DNA of 64,000 nucleotides from Bacteroidales bacterium (lineage in GTDB: Bacteria > Bacteroidota > Bacteroidia > Bacteroidales > F082), in contig JAFXMK010000014.1 of the NCBI GenBank assembly GCA_017530365.1, positions 56,829-120,828 of the forward strand, in the 5' to 3' direction. This document shows positions 63,171 through 64,000 of the stretch, one piece after another. The translations under genes and the position numbers were made by a program. Each line of letters begins with the position of its first letter. Within the stretch, counting starts at the first letter, position 1. The notes under the pieces are model-generated. The model saw nothing but the letters and a program-made list of their open reading frames with translations, was not told where the DNA came from and searched no databases.

Positions 63171-63384
63171 TTATTTTGAGGTAATAACCATCCGCTTGGT
63201 GTCAATTAGTTTTCCGTCCACCAACGTTGGGTTCAAAGCTGCTTTTGCCTGTATTATCAATCTGAACTCCTCCTGAAGTAGTTGTGGACTGAATGCTCAC
63301 TTGTCCGCTGGGATGCATCTTGATTTGTGCATTGGACATGATGCATAGTGCGGATAGGATAATGAAAAAGAGTGTTTTTTTCAT
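63171..63384 (-). pseudogene. Remnant of a T9SS-type secreted protein gene
   Basis: A frame of 60 codons starts with a signal peptide (MKKTLFFIILSALCIMSNAQ), continues IKMHPSGQVSIQSTTTSGG and ends GKSSFEPNVGGRKTN-stop. In the next frame the same DNA reads LVDGKLIDTKRMVITSK-stop (stop at 63171-63173), which looks like the last beta strands of a T9SS or tail-fibre-type secreted protein. Head and tail of one such gene thus appear to be joined out of frame after loss of the middle. If translated, it makes a short secreted peptide. Confidence 0.45.
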
Positions 63385-63411
63385 AATATATGAGTTTTTA
63401 TCGGTTTGCCG

Positions 63412-63419
63412 CAAAGTTA
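63412..63419 (-). promoter_or_regulatory. -7 box TAACTTTG for the C25-like/partner operon
   Basis: Minus-strand TAACTTTGC 27 bases before the ATG of the remnant. It is the only good box seen upstream of the five-gene array, whose gaps are short (down to overlaps of 4 bases), so it probably drives the whole operon. Confidence 0.5.
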
Positions 63420-63463
63420 ATGATTTTAAGAAACGATGTCAACCCCTATCCAAACTTTTGTAA

Positions 63464-63496
63464 TAATAAAAAAATCCCGCCATCGCTGACGGGATT
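63464..63496 (-). terminator. Intrinsic terminator of groL
   Basis: On the minus strand, AATCCCG and CGGGATT (63490-63496 and 63473-63479) form a stem with a 10-base loop followed by a run of T's, just after the groL stop codon. Confidence 0.85.
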
Positions 63497-63520
63497 CTTT
63501 CTTCTGTCTTCTCAAAGGAA

Positions 63521-64000
63521 TTACATCATTCCATCCATTCCGCCGCCCATGGGCATCGGAGGTGTAGGAGGTGTAGGCTCCTTGTGGTTGCTGATGACGC
63601 ACTCGGTGGTCAGCAGCATGCCAGCGATGGAGGCGGCGTTCTCCAAGGCGACTCTCGATACCTTCACAGGGTCGATGACACCGGTGGTGAGCAGATTCTC
63701 ATACACCTCGGTGCGGGCATTGAAGCCGAAGTCGTTCTTGCCTTCCTTCACCTTGTTGATGACGACCGAGCCTTCCAGTCCGGCGTTCTCAACGATCTGG
63801 CGCAGCGGCTCTTCCAAGGCGCGCTTGATGATGGCGATACCCGTGGTTTCGTCCTCATTGTCGCCCTTCATCTTCTCGATGGCCTTGATGGCACGGATGA
63901 AACCGACACCGCCGCCAGGGATGATACCCTCTTCGATGGCAGCGCGGGTGGCGTTCAAAGCGTCCTCGACGCGGTCTTTCTTCTCCTTCATCTCGACCTC
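63521..64000 (-). CDS. groL: Chaperonin GroEL, C-terminal part (5' end beyond window)
   Basis: The frame is open to the window edge ([20 protein letters not shown]), so about 160 codons of the 3' end are seen. Features: [77 protein letters not shown] and the flexible Gly/Met tail [11 protein letters not shown] with a preceding Pro-rich stretch (PTPPTPP). GroEL forms the cytosolic folding chamber. The terminator follows 25 bases after the stop. Confidence 0.97.
   Translation of the reverse strand, partial: EVEMKEKKDRVEDALNATRAAIEEGIIPGGGVGFIRAIKAIEKMKGDNEDETTGIAIIKRALEEPLRQIVENAGLEGSVVINKVKEGKNDFGFNARTEVYENLLTTGVIDPVKVSRVALENAASIAGMLLTTECVISNHKEPTPPTPPMPMGGGMDGMM

Overview
The window is from a Bacteroidota chromosome, most likely an uncultured, host-associated Bacteroidales lineage. 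The evidence: (i) a type IX secretion/gliding core in the order porP-gldK-gldL-gldM-gldN, plus gldF-gldG; (ii) several secreted proteins with C-terminal T9SS type A sorting domains, two of them giant proteins carrying the DUF2436 module typical of Porphyromonas gingipain/hemagglutinin adhesins; (iii) upstream regions with the Bacteroidota -7 box TAnnTTTG; (iv) almost no Shine-Dalgarno sequences. There is no tRNA, rRNA or CRISPR array, and no gene-free stretch longer than about 160 bases.

Layout. 0-4.3 kb: housekeeping genes (polA 3' part, dnaG, map). 4.3-9.1 kb: a T9SS-exported endonuclease/exonuclease/phosphatase protein, a small lipoprotein, adenine deaminase and rlmI. 9.2-24.5 kb: two giant multidomain T9SS proteins (2595 and 1875 aa) and an Ig-like lipoprotein, all on the minus strand. 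24.6-35.7 kb: aspS-pfkA, rnhA, a zinc-ribbon protein, an L,D-transpeptidase, a secreted glycoside-hydrolase-like protein, a TatD-type hydrolase, a BASS-type transporter, an rluB-like pseudouridine synthase with a long charged repeat tail, and a PG_1098-type methyltransferase. 35.8-39.8 kb: gldF, gldG, a DUF4340 protein and rlmH. 39.9-45.9 kb: a GIN-domain lipoprotein, then overlapping mevalonate pathway genes (HMG-CoA reductase, GYDIA-type GHMP kinase, diphosphomevalonate decarboxylase, mevalonate kinase), gtrA and rfaE2. 45.9-57.4 kb, minus strand: recG, an EamA transporter, the T9SS core, rseP and an M23-like protein. 57.4-63.4 kb, minus strand: an apparent operon with a tandemly duplicated two-gene unit (T9SS-sorted secreted protein plus gingipain-fold C25-like peptidase) headed by the remnant of another secreted-protein gene. 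The window ends in the 3' part of groL.

How the genes fit together. The T9SS trans-envelope complex (GldK/L/M/N, PorP) would export the cargo encoded in the same window: the EEP-family protein, the two giant adhesin-like proteins and the partner proteins of the C25-like pair. The mevalonate block would supply isopentenyl diphosphate; most studied Bacteroidales use the MEP route, so it is lineage-informative.

Most unusual observations: the duplicated C25-like/partner operon, in which each peptidase copy carries a different lesion (a one-base frameshift in one, a 176-bp deletion in the other); three genes whose -7 box lies exactly four bases before the start codon, implying leaderless mRNAs; paired divergent -7 boxes only 2 bp apart at two loci; and intergenic-type repeats embedded in frame in rnhA, rfaE2 and the tatD-like gene.
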